Assembly (NCBI GenBank): GCA_023415275.1
Contig: JAEZLJ010000023.1
Coordinates: forward strand, 1 to 64,000
DNA: 64,000 nt
Direction of reading: 5' to 3'
DNA from: Bacteroidota bacterium
GTDB lineage: Bacteria > Bacteroidota > Bacteroidia > Chitinophagales > Chitinophagaceae
This document shows positions 51,185-61,323 of this stretch, one piece after another (position 1 is the first letter of the stretch; every line of letters starts with the position of its first letter). A program made the translations under genes and the position numbers. The notes below the pieces were generated by a model, which did not search any database, had not been told where the DNA came from, and saw only the letters and a program-made list of their open reading frames with translations.

Positions 51185-53653
51185 ATGAACAAAGGGATCT
51201 TTCAACGAATCCTCCCCCATTTAATAGCTGTAGTTGTTTTTTTGGTGGTGGCCCTGATTTATTGCAGGCCAGCCATAGAAGGCAAGGTGTTGAACCAGGA
51301 GGATATTACTCAATGGAAGGCCTCAATGAAACAATCAGAAGATTATAAAGCTACGCATGGACAGGTACCATTGTGGACAAATGCCTTATTCAGCGGGATG
51401 CCAACCTTTGCCATTGCCTATCCAACTAATAACTACATTCCCTGGTATGCACATGAAATATTAACCCTTCATTTACCAAAGCCCATTCAATTTTTCTTTT
51501 TGGCCTGTATATGTTTTTACTTTTTATGTATTGTGCTCAGAGTAAATCCATATATAGGCATTTTTGGCGCACTATCATTTGCCTATGCCACCTATAATCC
51601 TATAATTATAAGCGTAGGCCATGATACCAAAATGTGGTCTATAGCCTATATGCCTGCCCTATTAGGAAGTATACTATTGATTTATGATAAAAAGTATTGG
51701 TTAGGCACTGGACTTACGGGTTTATTCACTTCGATTATGATATCGATGAATCACCCGCAGATTGCCTACTATTTATTCATTGCATTAACGATCATGACGA
51801 TATTTTTCATAGTAAGATGGATTCGTCAACAAGATTATAGCCATATGGTAAAAGCTTTATTCTTTACCGTCATAGCAGCGGTGATAGGCTTACTTACCAA
51901 TGCGGTTTCAATATTATCCACCTATGAATACCAAAAGTCAACTATCAGGGGTGGTTCTGCACTTGCTGAACATAAAAAAGATGATGCAAAAAACGGGTTG
52001 GGTAAAGACTATGCTTTTGCCTATAGCATGGAAAATGCCGAGCCATTTGTTATGATGGTGCCTAAAATGTTCGGAGGCAGTAGCGATAAAGCAGAAGTGG
52101 ACCAGGAAAAGTCAAAAGCTATTGAAGCCGCCAGCACATTACCACGTGAACTGCAACAACAATTGCCATTAACTTATTATTGGGGTGGAATAGGCATAAC
52201 GAATGGTCCTCCTTATGTGGGTGCAATAGTTTGTTTGCTTGCTATTTTGGCCATGTTTGTTCTTGATGGCAAACACAAATGGTGGATGTTAACTGCTATT
52301 TTACTCACCATAGTGATGTCCTGGGGATCTCATTTTGAACAGGTAAATACATTATTTTATAAATATCTGCCTCTTTACAATAAGTTCAGGGCTCCATCAA
52401 TGATACTGGTGATCCCTCAACTTTTATTGCCGGCATTAGCTGTCATGTGTTTACACAAAATTGCTTTCGATGAAAATAAGGACCATGTTTGGGCATCCGT
52501 AAAAAAAGGTCTTATTGCAACAGGGGTGATCTTACTTATCTTATTGATGTTTTATATCTCTTTTGACTTTTTAAGTGAAAATGATAAAGACATTTTGAGG
52601 CGGGTAAATGAATCAGGACAGCCCCAGTTAACCGAAGCGCTGCGAACATTCTTCAATGGACTTAAAGAGGATAGAAAATCCCTCATGCTTGGCAGTATAT
52701 TTCGGTCAATAGGCTTTATGGCAGCTGGTTTCTTGTTTTTATATCTTTTATTCAAAAATAAAATCAGTAAAGCAGTCGGATTTGGTGCTATTGCATTATT
52801 AAGCCTTATTGATCTTATTGCGATAGATGCTAAATATCTGAATGAAGACAATTATGTAGATGCTCCATATGAAGGATCAGTAATGGTACCTGAAACCCAG
52901 GCTGACCAGATGTTAAAAAAGGATACAAGTTTTTATAGAGTACTCAACGAGGCCGGGGATCCATTTACTGGCAATAATTATGTATCCTACCAATATAATT
53001 CTGTGGGCGGATACCAGACAGCCAGGTTAGCTATATACAATGACCTCATAGATAGTCAATTAAGAAAAGGAAATCCGATAGTTTATAATATGCTCAACAC
53101 AAAGTATATTATTCAAAAGGACCAAAACGGTGCCACCCAGGCCGCTAGGATCAATCCGAATGCTTTGGGAAATGTATGGTTTGTGAAGAGCATCATGTAT
53201 GTTCCTGATGCACATGCTGAGATGAGAGCACTTGATAACTTAAATCCAAAAGATACAGCTGTGATCCAGCAATCATACCAAAGCAAATTGGGGAATATTC
53301 CTGTCTCCTACCCTGCTACTGGAACAATACAACTGATCAAAAACGATAATGAGGTAATTACCTACCGGTCATCAAGTACAGCAAATGAATTTGCAGTGTT
53401 TAGTGAGATATTTTACGAACCAGGCTGGAAAGCTTTTGTAGATAATAAAGAAGTGCCCATCGTGAAGGTTGATTATGTTTTACGAGGAATACCGGTAGCC
53501 GCCGGCAATCATAAAATTGTATTTAAGTTTGAGCCACCGGGCTTTTTATTAGGAAGGAAGCTTACAACGATTTTTTCAATAATTATGTTACTGCTGCTTA
53601 TTGCAGGGATCTTCTTTACCTGGAGAACAAGCCGACAGGTGACAGTAAAATGA
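51185..53653 (+). CDS. YfhO-family membrane protein (GT-C fold candidate glycosyltransferase)
   Basis: An 822-residue polytopic membrane protein from ATG 51185 (MNKGIFQRILPHLI); a longer TTG frame at 51161 is less likely. It has about 12 N-terminal helices in the first 580 residues, then a C-terminal soluble domain (YRSSSTANEFAVFSEIFYEPGW) that ends in one last helix. This is the YfhO (PF09586) pattern. In Firmicutes YfhO glycosylates lipoteichoic acid; in Bacteroidota it is often beside glycosyltransferases, as here. The acceptor is unknown. Its stop overlaps the next gene by four bases. Confidence 0.85.
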   Translation: MNKGIFQRILPHLIAVVVFLVVALIYCRPAIEGKVLNQEDITQWKASMKQSEDYKATHGQVPLWTNALFSGMPTFAIAYPTNNYIPWYAHEILTLHLPKPIQFFFLACICFYFLCIVLRVNPYIGIFGALSFAYATYNPIIISVGHDTKMWSIAYMPALLGSILLIYDKKYWLGTGLTGLFTSIMISMNHPQIAYYLFIALTIMTIFFIVRWIRQQDYSHMVKALFFTVIAAVIGLLTNAVSILSTYEYQKSTIRGGSALAEHKKDDAKNGLGKDYAFAYSMENAEPFVMMVPKMFGGSSDKAEVDQEKSKAIEAASTLPRELQQQLPLTYYWGGIGITNGPPYVGAIVCLLAILAMFVLDGKHKWWMLTAILLTIVMSWGSHFEQVNTLFYKYLPLYNKFRAPSMILVIPQLLLPALAVMCLHKIAFDENKDHVWASVKKGLIATGVILLILLMFYISFDFLSENDKDILRRVNESGQPQLTEALRTFFNGLKEDRKSLMLGSIFRSIGFMAAGFLFLYLLFKNKISKAVGFGAIALLSLIDLIAIDAKYLNEDNYVDAPYEGSVMVPETQADQMLKKDTSFYRVLNEAGDPFTGNNYVSYQYNSVGGYQTARLAIYNDLIDSQLRKGNPIVYNMLNTKYIIQKDQNGATQAARINPNALGNVWFVKSIMYVPDAHAEMRALDNLNPKDTAVIQQSYQSKLGNIPVSYPATGTIQLIKNDNEVITYRSSSTANEFAVFSEIFYEPGWKAFVDNKEVPIVKVDYVLRGIPVAAGNHKIVFKFEPPGFLLGRKLTTIFSIIMLLLLIAGIFFTWRTSRQVTVK

Positions 53654-54756
53654 AGATCGTAAGTCTTGTATGGTTTAAGATATTTCCTGCAAAATATGGA
53701 GGTCAAAAAGGCATTGCACTATTTTTAAAGCATTTGTCAGCTTATTTTGAAATCACTTGTATTTGTTCAAAGGATAATATAAAAGAGGATAATATCCTAT
53801 TCAAGACTGTTCCTATACTTCCAATAGGGAAATGGCAATTTATCAATCCAGTTACCTGGATCAAAATTTTAAAGCATATAAAAAAAGAAAAGGCAGACCT
53901 TTTAATTCTTGAACATCCATATCATGCTATAACCGGAATTTTAGCAAAAATGTTATTCAGGATTCCTGTTATTCTTCACCAGCACAATATTGAGTATATA
54001 AGATTCCGGGAAATGGGTAAAAGATGGTGGCCATTATTAAAAATATGGGAGCGATGGATAAGTAAGAATGCGGATTTGATTTTATTTAAAACTGTAAAAG
54101 ATCAGGAAACAGCCATTAAATTTTTTCAATTAGAAGGCAAAAACACTACTGTAATACCTTATGGGGTTGAAATAATGCCTTACGATGAAGATGCCAGGAA
54201 TACATTACGGAAAAGATTTCATTTAGATAATCAAGCAAAAATCTTTCTTTTTGCAGGCACATTGGACTATAGTCCTAACGCACAAGCTGTAGAAAATATA
54301 TATACTAAACTTGTACCCATTTTAAACAGGACTGATCAGCATTATGTTATAATAATTTGTGGAAGAAATAAAATGGAAGGTTTTGAATACCTTAATACTT
54401 TACAGGCAAAGAATGTGATAATGGCTGGAGAAGTTGCCGACATTAACGAATATTATTTTGGTGCTGATGTTTTCATCAATCCAGTTGAAGCCGGTGGAGG
54501 CATCCAAACTAAAACAATAGACGCGGTCTCCTGTCAACTTCCTGTAATATGTTTTAAAAATATGTTGGCAGGAATTCCATCAGAACTTCTGGGAACTGCA
54601 GTCTACTCTGTAGAACAAGATTCGTGGGAGCAATTTGCCAACAAAATGCTAATGGTAGAAAAAAAATGTTCCAGCTCCAAACTTTCCGAAGTTTTGTTAT
54701 GCAATAACTGGAATAGCATAGCTAAAATGGCTGCAGAAAAAATAAACCTGATATAA
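53650..54756 (+). CDS. Glycosyltransferase family 4
   Basis: A 368-residue GT-B enzyme that would transfer a sugar from a nucleotide-sugar donor to a growing glycan. The N-terminal acceptor-binding domain includes ILEHPYHAITGILAKMLFRI and VILHQHNIEYIRFREMGK. The C-terminal donor domain shows FLFAGTLDYSPNAQAVENI and NPVEAGGGIQTKTIDAVSC, the latter in the EX7E position but variant. Its ATG overlaps the YfhO stop by four bases, and its stop shares one base with the next start, so translation is coupled. Cytoplasmic, probably membrane-associated. Confidence 0.88.
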   Translation: MKIVSLVWFKIFPAKYGGQKGIALFLKHLSAYFEITCICSKDNIKEDNILFKTVPILPIGKWQFINPVTWIKILKHIKKEKADLLILEHPYHAITGILAKMLFRIPVILHQHNIEYIRFREMGKRWWPLLKIWERWISKNADLILFKTVKDQETAIKFFQLEGKNTTVIPYGVEIMPYDEDARNTLRKRFHLDNQAKIFLFAGTLDYSPNAQAVENIYTKLVPILNRTDQHYVIIICGRNKMEGFEYLNTLQAKNVIMAGEVADINEYYFGADVFINPVEAGGGIQTKTIDAVSCQLPVICFKNMLAGIPSELLGTAVYSVEQDSWEQFANKMLMVEKKCSSSKLSEVLLCNNWNSIAKMAAEKINLI

Positions 54757-55571
54757 TGATTGCACCTACTATCAGTATTATTTTACCTGTATATAATGGC
54801 GAACTTTATTTAAGTAGCTGTATCGAGAGTATACTTAATCAAACTTTCAAAGATTTCGAACTCATAATTGTTAACGATGGCTCGTCAGATAGTTCAGAAT
54901 CTATTATCAGGTCCTTTACTGATGATAGGATACAGTATGTAAAGAACGATAGAAACCTTGGATTAATTTATAGCCTGAACAGGGGAATAGATTTGGCTAA
55001 GGGTGCGTTTATTGCCCGTATGGATGCTGATGACCTGGCATTTCCTAACCGTTTGATGGATCAAAAAAAATACCTTGATACGCATCCCAATTGCGACATA
55101 GTAGCCGGACAAGTAGAATTTATAAATATAAAGGGTGAAAGCACGGGGAATTGGGCACTCGATAAAAAAACAATTTCCTACAAATCCATTTTGAACACGA
55201 TGCCTTTTGAAAATTGCCTGGCCCACCCTACAATTATGGGACGCAGCGCTATTTTTAAAATTTATAAGTATGATCCGAAACAAGTTGATATTGAAGATTA
55301 TCATTTATGGTTAAAAATGCTATCCTTAGGCATCATCATTGAAAAAATTGACCACCCTGTTTTATATTACCGCAATAATCCCGTTTCGATTACCAATCAA
55401 ATTTTGAGAAAAGACAATTTTTTCTTTCGGCATGCAAGAATGAAAAAATATGTTATTGTGGAAGCAATTAAAACAAAAAGAGTGACTGGATATCATTTTC
55501 TAATCCTGGTAGCAATGGTCATTGATTTATTGAAAGGGTTTGGTAAAAACATTAAATCAAGCTGGAAATAA
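54756..55571 (+). CDS. Glycosyltransferase family 2 (GT-A)
   Basis: A 271-residue GT-A glycosyltransferase. The nucleotide-binding start ISIILPVYNGELYLSSC and the acidic ELIIVNDGSSDSSES are typical. The metal-binding DXD-like motif is ARMDADDLAFPNR. The acceptor-side HPTIMGRSAIF region follows. The sugar is unknown. The gene overlaps its upstream neighbour by one base, and the next GT4 starts 2 bases after its stop. It is part of a four-GT run. Confidence 0.9.
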   Translation: MIAPTISIILPVYNGELYLSSCIESILNQTFKDFELIIVNDGSSDSSESIIRSFTDDRIQYVKNDRNLGLIYSLNRGIDLAKGAFIARMDADDLAFPNRLMDQKKYLDTHPNCDIVAGQVEFINIKGESTGNWALDKKTISYKSILNTMPFENCLAHPTIMGRSAIFKIYKYDPKQVDIEDYHLWLKMLSLGIIIEKIDHPVLYYRNNPVSITNQILRKDNFFFRHARMKKYVIVEAIKTKRVTGYHFLILVAMVIDLLKGFGKNIKSSWK

Positions 55572-55572
55572 T

Positions 55573-56757
55573 ATGTATAGGTTATACATATTGAAAAGAC
55601 AAATTGAGGATATTTTCATTTTCCCATTTATCCTGGTAGGTCGCCTGATTGCCTTTCTGAAGCCTTTGAAAAAGGATTACAGGCTTTTTTATTTTTTTCC
55701 ATTTCATCATATTGGAGGTGCTGAAAAAGTTCATCTACAAATTGCAAAGGCAACAGGTGGTAAGGATACTATTATTTTTTTTACACGCCGTTCGCATAAT
55801 GAAGGATATTATGAGGAATTCGTAAACACTAACTGCGAGATAAAAGATATATCACGCTATACAGATAAAAAATGGCTTTATTTTCTTAATCTCATTTGCA
55901 GAGGAATTATTAGTGGTTATATCAACAACCAAAGTGAGCAACCCATTATTTTTAACGGTCAATGTAATTTTGGTTATAAGATTAGTCCGTGGATCAGGAA
56001 TTGCAAACAAATTGAACTAATACACTCTCTCAATAGTTTTTCTTATATAAGAATTCCATTTCTGCCATTTATTGATGAAACCATTATGATAAGCAGATTA
56101 AGAATTCAAGACCACCTGGAACTATATAAGAAATTAAAGATCCCGGAAAAATATATTCACAGAATTCAGTTCATTTCAAATGCAATTGCATTGCCGGCTC
56201 TTCAGGAAGAAAAGCCTGACAAGCCTATAACTGTATTATATGTTGGAAGGGGAACTCCAGAGAAAAGGCCCAAACTTTTTGTAGATATTGCTGAGGAATT
56301 TAGAGATAAAAACAACATTTCTTTTCAAATATTGGGAGATGTTTCAGAGAGTATAAATATTGCCAACAAGCCATTCATCCATTTTTGGGGAAACGTTACT
56401 GACAAGCGGCAAATAGCTAATATCTATTCTGCAGCACACATTTTGGTAATACCCTCAGAAACTGAAGGATTTCCATTGGCCATGATGGAAGCGATGGCCT
56501 TTGGATTGGCAATTATTGCTACACCCGTCGGAGACATTCCTTTTCATTTGCAAAATGGCAAAACTGGATATTTATTCAGTACTATAGAAAATGTGCAAGC
56601 TATCATTGAAGAAGCGGTAATTAAGATTAATAAATTGTACAACGATCCAGAACTTTTAAAAATGATCAGTAATCACAACATACAGTATGCCCGACAGCAT
56701 TTTGATATTGTAGACTTTGACAGATCTTATCAAAACCTATTATTAAAAAAGAAATAA
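55573..56757 (+). CDS. Glycosyltransferase family 4
   Basis: A 394-residue GT-B enzyme from ATG 55573 (MYRLYILKRQIED); a longer frame overlapping the preceding gene is unlikely. The N-terminal half (LFYFFPFHHIGGAEKVHLQI) has the glycine-rich acceptor entry of GT4 enzymes. The donor half shows ITVLYVGRGTPEKRPKLFV, the EX7E-like SETEGFPLAMMEAMAFG, and ATPVGDIP. It is preceded by two bases and followed by a TTG-started GT2, so it is cotranscribed. Confidence 0.9.
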   Translation: MYRLYILKRQIEDIFIFPFILVGRLIAFLKPLKKDYRLFYFFPFHHIGGAEKVHLQIAKATGGKDTIIFFTRRSHNEGYYEEFVNTNCEIKDISRYTDKKWLYFLNLICRGIISGYINNQSEQPIIFNGQCNFGYKISPWIRNCKQIELIHSLNSFSYIRIPFLPFIDETIMISRLRIQDHLELYKKLKIPEKYIHRIQFISNAIALPALQEEKPDKPITVLYVGRGTPEKRPKLFVDIAEEFRDKNNISFQILGDVSESINIANKPFIHFWGNVTDKRQIANIYSAAHILVIPSETEGFPLAMMEAMAFGLAIIATPVGDIPFHLQNGKTGYLFSTIENVQAIIEEAVIKINKLYNDPELLKMISNHNIQYARQHFDIVDFDRSYQNLLLKKK

Positions 56758-56758
56758 G

Positions 56759-57670
56759 TTGAAACCTTTAAGCTTTATCATAATTACTTATAACAGGCCT
56801 GCTGATGCTTTAGCATTGTTGAAAAATATCTATGACCTGGATAAAGCAATTGAATTACTGGAAGAAATCATTATAGTGAACAATGCATCGGATTCTGATT
56901 ATTCTGAAGTTGAATCTTTTATTGCTTCCCATTCTGACTTACCATATAAATATTACTATTCCCCCGAAAACCTTGGAGTTGCCAAAGGAAGAAATTATGC
57001 TTTACAAAAAAGTTCAAGTCCAATTTTAATAATGTTGGACGATGATGCAGAATTGCAAAATAAAGACTGCCTCATACTACTACTAGAGGAATTTGAAAAA
57101 AAGAATACTACCCGCCCTAAGGCAATCATTACGTTTAAAGTATTATACTTTGAAACGAGGGAAATGCAAATCAACGCATTTCCCCATAAGAAATTTGAAG
57201 AGTATAAGGATAGGGACTTTTTAGAAACCTATTATTATGCTGGAGGAGCACATGCTATAAAAAGAAGTGTGTTACAAGAAGTGGGTACTTACCCGGAAGA
57301 TTTTTTTTATGGGATGGAGGAGTATGATTTAAGTTACCGCATTCTGGATGCAGGATATTCAATTGTTTATAGCAATAAAATAGTTATGCTGCACAAAGAA
57401 TCTCCCCTTGGTAGAAAACCGAAAGAGGAAAAGGTGCGAATGATGTGGGTGAATAAAAGCAAGGTTGCCTGGCGTTATTTACCGTTGCAGTATTTTACAA
57501 GTACAGCAGTTTTATGGTCATTGTTTTATTTAAAAAATACAGGATTTCAATTAAAAGGATACATCACAGGATGGAGAGATATTAAGAAAGTAATAAAAAC
57601 TAAAAGACAGCCAATCCAGAAAAATACTATTGAATATTTGAAAAGCCTTAATGCAAGGCTTTGGTATTAA
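56759..57670 (+). CDS. Glycosyltransferase family 2 (GT-A)
   Basis: A 303-residue GT-A enzyme opening with a TTG start at 56759, one base after the previous stop; the next residues KPLSFIIITYNRP are the canonical strand, so no later start is possible. The DXD is in PILIMLDDDAELQ, and YYAGGAHAIKRSVLQEVG with FFYGMEEYDLSYRI is the acceptor loop. This resembles the rhamnosyl- and galactofuranosyltransferase-like GT2 group, but the sugar is uncertain. Last of the plus-strand GT run; it converges on the T9SS adhesin gene 27 bases later. Confidence 0.9.
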   Translation: MKPLSFIIITYNRPADALALLKNIYDLDKAIELLEEIIIVNNASDSDYSEVESFIASHSDLPYKYYYSPENLGVAKGRNYALQKSSSPILIMLDDDAELQNKDCLILLLEEFEKKNTTRPKAIITFKVLYFETREMQINAFPHKKFEEYKDRDFLETYYYAGGAHAIKRSVLQEVGTYPEDFFYGMEEYDLSYRILDAGYSIVYSNKIVMLHKESPLGRKPKEEKVRMMWVNKSKVAWRYLPLQYFTSTAVLWSLFYLKNTGFQLKGYITGWRDIKKVIKTKRQPIQKNTIEYLKSLNARLWY

Positions 57671-57697
57671 TTCTTTTGGTCTGAATTGATTGATGAT

Positions 57698-60373
57698 TTA
57701 TCTTATTAATGTTACTATCCCCTTCTTATAAATTGGTTGATTGCTGCATGGGCTTTCTGCCTTTACCTGGTATATATATGCGCCTGATGGTTGTTTTACG
57801 CTTTTATAGACACCATCCCAGCACAAGTTTTTATCGGTGCTGTGAAATAAAAGTTCTCCCCAACGGTTATAAATCCACAGTTCAAAATAGGTTGTGCCAG
57901 ACCAATGATTAAAATTAAAACAATCATTTTTTCCATCATTATTAGGGGTAAATGCATTCGGGATATAAAAACCATTTGTGCCTGACATAAAATTGGCATG
58001 TACCAATATTGAATCACTTTCCGTACAACCACCATTTGATACCTGGACCTTATACCATGTATCTGTAAGTGGACGAACAACTGGATTAGCAATACCAGGA
58101 TAATTTATATTTAGGCTTGGAGTCCAATAAAAGGAACTTCCACCGGCAGCAATTAACTGAGACTCAAGATTTACACAGTCAATATCATTGGATTTTTTGA
58201 TGTCTATAACAGGCTTTTGGTTGACTTTTATAATGCTGCTTAAAGTATCTTTAGAACACGCTGATTCCAATCTGACGAAAATGGTATCGGTAAGATCAGC
58301 TGAAAAATATAGTGACGAGGATGTCGATGTAATATTTGATTTATTAGAAAACCAGGAATATTCATTGGCGCCAGAAGCGCTAATAGTAACATCATCGCCC
58401 TTACAAATATCTAATCTATCTGGTACTATAGAAAAGACGCTTTTTGGAATCACCTTAACATTAATTGTATCTTTTTTTTCACAGCCTGGCACGTCCCAAC
58501 CAGTAACAATATATTGAGAAGATTGTGTTGGAGTAATTAAAGGACTTTGAATATTCGGATCTGAAACAGCATTAACGGGCGACCAGGCAAAATATTGAGC
58601 ACCACTAGCAGACAAATTCATACTCGCGCTGGCACACAGTGAAGTGTCTTTTCCAGCATTCAAAATAGGGGACTCCACAACATTGATACGAACAGAATCA
58701 TATTGCAAATTAACTTTTGAAAAGGAAATATCGTCTATGGCAAAGTCATTGCCGTTATCCATAGAATTATCATTAACAATACTAACCTCGGCTTTCATAT
58801 TGTTACCAGAATTCCATGATGTTTCCCACAAGCGCCAATTGCAGGTAGTACCCTCACCCAAAATACCCTCTCCTATTAATACATTATTAATGGAAAATCT
58901 AAGTTTTGCTGGGTTTATCGATTGCAAAGATTGCAACCAAAATGAAAAATTGTAATTAGTATTAGGGTCCACATCTATTACTGTTCTCCAAATTTTAAAG
59001 CCCAATACTGAAGATCCATTAACTATCAACATATTTTCTGATCCACTTGTATGGTCTTTGCAATTTGCAAAGATATTATTCCAGTTAGCACTGCTTTTTT
59101 CAATCCCAAATTGGCCGATATTTGAATTAAAGCTTGCATAGCTATAATCAGAGGAAAAATTTGAATTACCCATATCGAAGTTTCCATTTGGAATTAGGTT
59201 TGGCCCTACAAGTTTAGATGTAACGAAATAGGTTGAAGAGGTTAATGGCTTTACCAATTGTGAACTCTCATTTGTAAAGGAACCCCCATCAGTAGATGTC
59301 CAACAATTAGTCAATCCATTAATTTTAGATGTTAGTGCAATAGATTGTCCAATACAAATAGTGGTATCTTTCATGTTTAATAAAACACTTTTTACCGGCT
59401 CTGCAATAGAAATAGTTTTTATAAGGCTATCGATACAACCAAATGTATTTTGAGTATTTAATTTGATTTGGTATTCCCCAGAATTTAAATAATTATGTAT
59501 CACAGTGGATCCTGATCCAAAAGTGCCATCACCAAAACTCCAATTTGCTAATGCCAAATTTGGATTGCTGATTACCAATTTAACCTCCTTAGTATTACAA
59601 ATTGATTGGTCAGTAGTAAAATCAATAGATCGTGTTGAACTTTCAAAATTGTCATACAATGCATCTATTTCATCTTTATTTAAAGCTCGGTTATACCATC
59701 GGATATCATCCATCTTTCCCTTATATGATAGAAGATCCTGTTGCCACCAATTTCCAAAACGCAACTCAGAATTGCATGATAAAAAGCCATTGAATGAAGT
59801 TAAACTTTGTGTTTTAAGCTTGCCATCTATATAAATAGAATGATGAACTCCATCAAACACAATTACTATACAATACCATTTGTTTTTACAAATCCAATTA
59901 TTTGTATTTATATAACTTGAAGAATTAGTATTAGAACATGTTGAATTGTTTCCAACTATATTAGAACCAATGCCTGGAAATGGAGGGTAATTAATGAAAA
60001 ACTGATATTGAGATCCTCCTGAGCCACTAGAATTTGTAAAGCTTCTTTTTCCAACTAAATTTTGAAGCGCATCTGATTCTGTTTGAAACCAAAGAACAAG
60101 ACTAAATCGTGGTGATGAAAAAGACCCATTAGCATCGCTAACTTTTAAATAATCATCAATTCCATCAAAATAATAAGCACTGTTTAAATTGCCGAAACGG
60201 TCAGTAGTTAACATAGCGTTTCCAACATTTATTGCATTATGACCATTTCCTGACAAGTCATTCGTTCCTCCTGAAAAAGGATAATATGCAATCAGACCAG
60301 TTTGCAAGTCAATTTGTGCAAAAGCGGTTAAAAAAGAAAAAATGTAAATAATGGCGCAAATTATTTTTCTCAT
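57698..60373 (-). CDS. Multi-domain surface protein with LamG, PKD and type B T9SS domain
   Basis: An 891-residue secreted protein read from ATG 60373 (MRKIICAIIYIFSFLTAFAQ, signal peptide, cleavage near residue 20). The order is: LamG/concanavalin-like domain (about 25-240, YYPFSGGTNDLSGNGHNA, IYIDGKLKTQSL), a PKD-like domain (about 270-320, ANWSFGDGTFGSGSTVIHNY), a central carbohydrate-binding-like region, several Ig-like repeats (about 575-800), and the gliding-motility C-terminal domain (IPNAFTPNNDGKNDCFNF, YNRWGELLFHS, PSGAYIYQVKA). The last is the type B T9SS signal. It is probably an adhesin or glycan-binding surface protein. It lies inside the glycan locus, on the opposite strand. Confidence 0.88.
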   Translation of the reverse strand: MRKIICAIIYIFSFLTAFAQIDLQTGLIAYYPFSGGTNDLSGNGHNAINVGNAMLTTDRFGNLNSAYYFDGIDDYLKVSDANGSFSSPRFSLVLWFQTESDALQNLVGKRSFTNSSGSGGSQYQFFINYPPFPGIGSNIVGNNSTCSNTNSSSYINTNNWICKNKWYCIVIVFDGVHHSIYIDGKLKTQSLTSFNGFLSCNSELRFGNWWQQDLLSYKGKMDDIRWYNRALNKDEIDALYDNFESSTRSIDFTTDQSICNTKEVKLVISNPNLALANWSFGDGTFGSGSTVIHNYLNSGEYQIKLNTQNTFGCIDSLIKTISIAEPVKSVLLNMKDTTICIGQSIALTSKINGLTNCWTSTDGGSFTNESSQLVKPLTSSTYFVTSKLVGPNLIPNGNFDMGNSNFSSDYSYASFNSNIGQFGIEKSSANWNNIFANCKDHTSGSENMLIVNGSSVLGFKIWRTVIDVDPNTNYNFSFWLQSLQSINPAKLRFSINNVLIGEGILGEGTTCNWRLWETSWNSGNNMKAEVSIVNDNSMDNGNDFAIDDISFSKVNLQYDSVRINVVESPILNAGKDTSLCASASMNLSASGAQYFAWSPVNAVSDPNIQSPLITPTQSSQYIVTGWDVPGCEKKDTINVKVIPKSVFSIVPDRLDICKGDDVTISASGANEYSWFSNKSNITSTSSSLYFSADLTDTIFVRLESACSKDTLSSIIKVNQKPVIDIKKSNDIDCVNLESQLIAAGGSSFYWTPSLNINYPGIANPVVRPLTDTWYKVQVSNGGCTESDSILVHANFMSGTNGFYIPNAFTPNNDGKNDCFNFNHWSGTTYFELWIYNRWGELLFHSTDKNLCWDGVYKSVKQPSGAYIYQVKAESPCSNQPIYKKGIVTLIR

Positions 60374-60463
60374 AGGCTCCAAGGATAAGCAGAGCTGCCA
60401 ATATATAAAAAATAATGCTACTATCGTATGATAATATAATATTCATAAAAAGTTTGTCAGCTA

Positions 60464-60486
60464 GTTTGAAAAATTAAATTTCAAAC
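60464..60486. promoter_or_regulatory. 8-bp inverted repeat in the divergent gap
   Basis: GTTTGAAA (60464-60471) and TTTCAAAC (60479-60486) are perfect inverted arms with a seven-base spacer. They sit in the AT-rich 157-base gap between the adhesin and the first FkbM gene, so a regulator could act on both. Confidence 0.4.
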
Positions 60487-60530
60487 CAAATTAGTTTAAG
60501 TTGCAAGTTTTTATATTAAGCGATAGGTAA

Positions 60531-61322
60531 ATGAATCAACTATTCAAGAAATTATTAAAAGCTGTAAGGTTATACAAACCCATTTTAATAATCAAAAAAG
60601 AAATTGATAGATTAAAGTCTAAAAGAAATGAAAAATTATATCATAAAAACAGAATAGTTTTTTATAGAAAGTTATTAAAGCCGGGAAATTTAGTTTTTGA
60701 TATAGGTGCCAATATTGGAAACAGGGTTCAGGTTTTCAAGGAATTGGAATGCAATGTAATAGCTGTTGAACCGCAATTAAATTGTGTGAAGACTCTGAAA
60801 AAAAAATTTGGGAATTCCATTGTTATTGAACAAATAGGTCTTGGGAAGCAAGAAGGCATAATGGAAATGTTTATTGCGGATGAATCTACCATTTCTACCT
60901 TTTCAAAAGAATTTATTGAAAAAACAAAAAACAACAAATTCAAAAGAAATAATTGGGACCAAAAACAGGAAGTTAGAATAAGCACATTGGATCAATTAAT
61001 TACCAAACATGGAATACCCGAATTTTGCAAAATTGATGTTGAAGGGTTTGAATCAGAAGTTTTAAAAGGGTTATCAAAAAAAATTCCAATTATTTCATTT
61101 GAATATAACGTACCTGAAATGTCTGAAAATGTATACTTGTGTTTGCAATTATTAAATAACATTTCAGAAGATTATTTATTTAATTTTTCAATTGGAGAAT
61201 CAATGGCATTCAAGTTGGATCGATGGCTACCATACAGAGATTTTTTATCATTAACTCTTACTAAAGAATTTTTAAATAGTGATTTCGGAGACATTTATGC
61301 AACAATAAATATCAAACAATAA
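60531..61322 (+). CDS. FkbM family methyltransferase
   Basis: A 263-residue SAM-dependent methyltransferase. The SAM site is PGNLVFDIGANIGNRVQVF, with the acidic ribose contact in CNVIAVEPQLNCVKTL. The family hallmark DQLITKHGIPEFCKIDVEGF follows, ending in the acidic, Gly-rich turn. FkbM enzymes methylate oxygen atoms, often on sugars in surface polysaccharides. It is followed one base later by a second FkbM gene. The sequence is very AT-rich. Confidence 0.88.
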   Translation: MNQLFKKLLKAVRLYKPILIIKKEIDRLKSKRNEKLYHKNRIVFYRKLLKPGNLVFDIGANIGNRVQVFKELECNVIAVEPQLNCVKTLKKKFGNSIVIEQIGLGKQEGIMEMFIADESTISTFSKEFIEKTKNNKFKRNNWDQKQEVRISTLDQLITKHGIPEFCKIDVEGFESEVLKGLSKKIPIISFEYNVPEMSENVYLCLQLLNNISEDYLFNFSIGESMAFKLDRWLPYRDFLSLTLTKEFLNSDFGDIYATINIKQ

Positions 61323-61323
61323 A

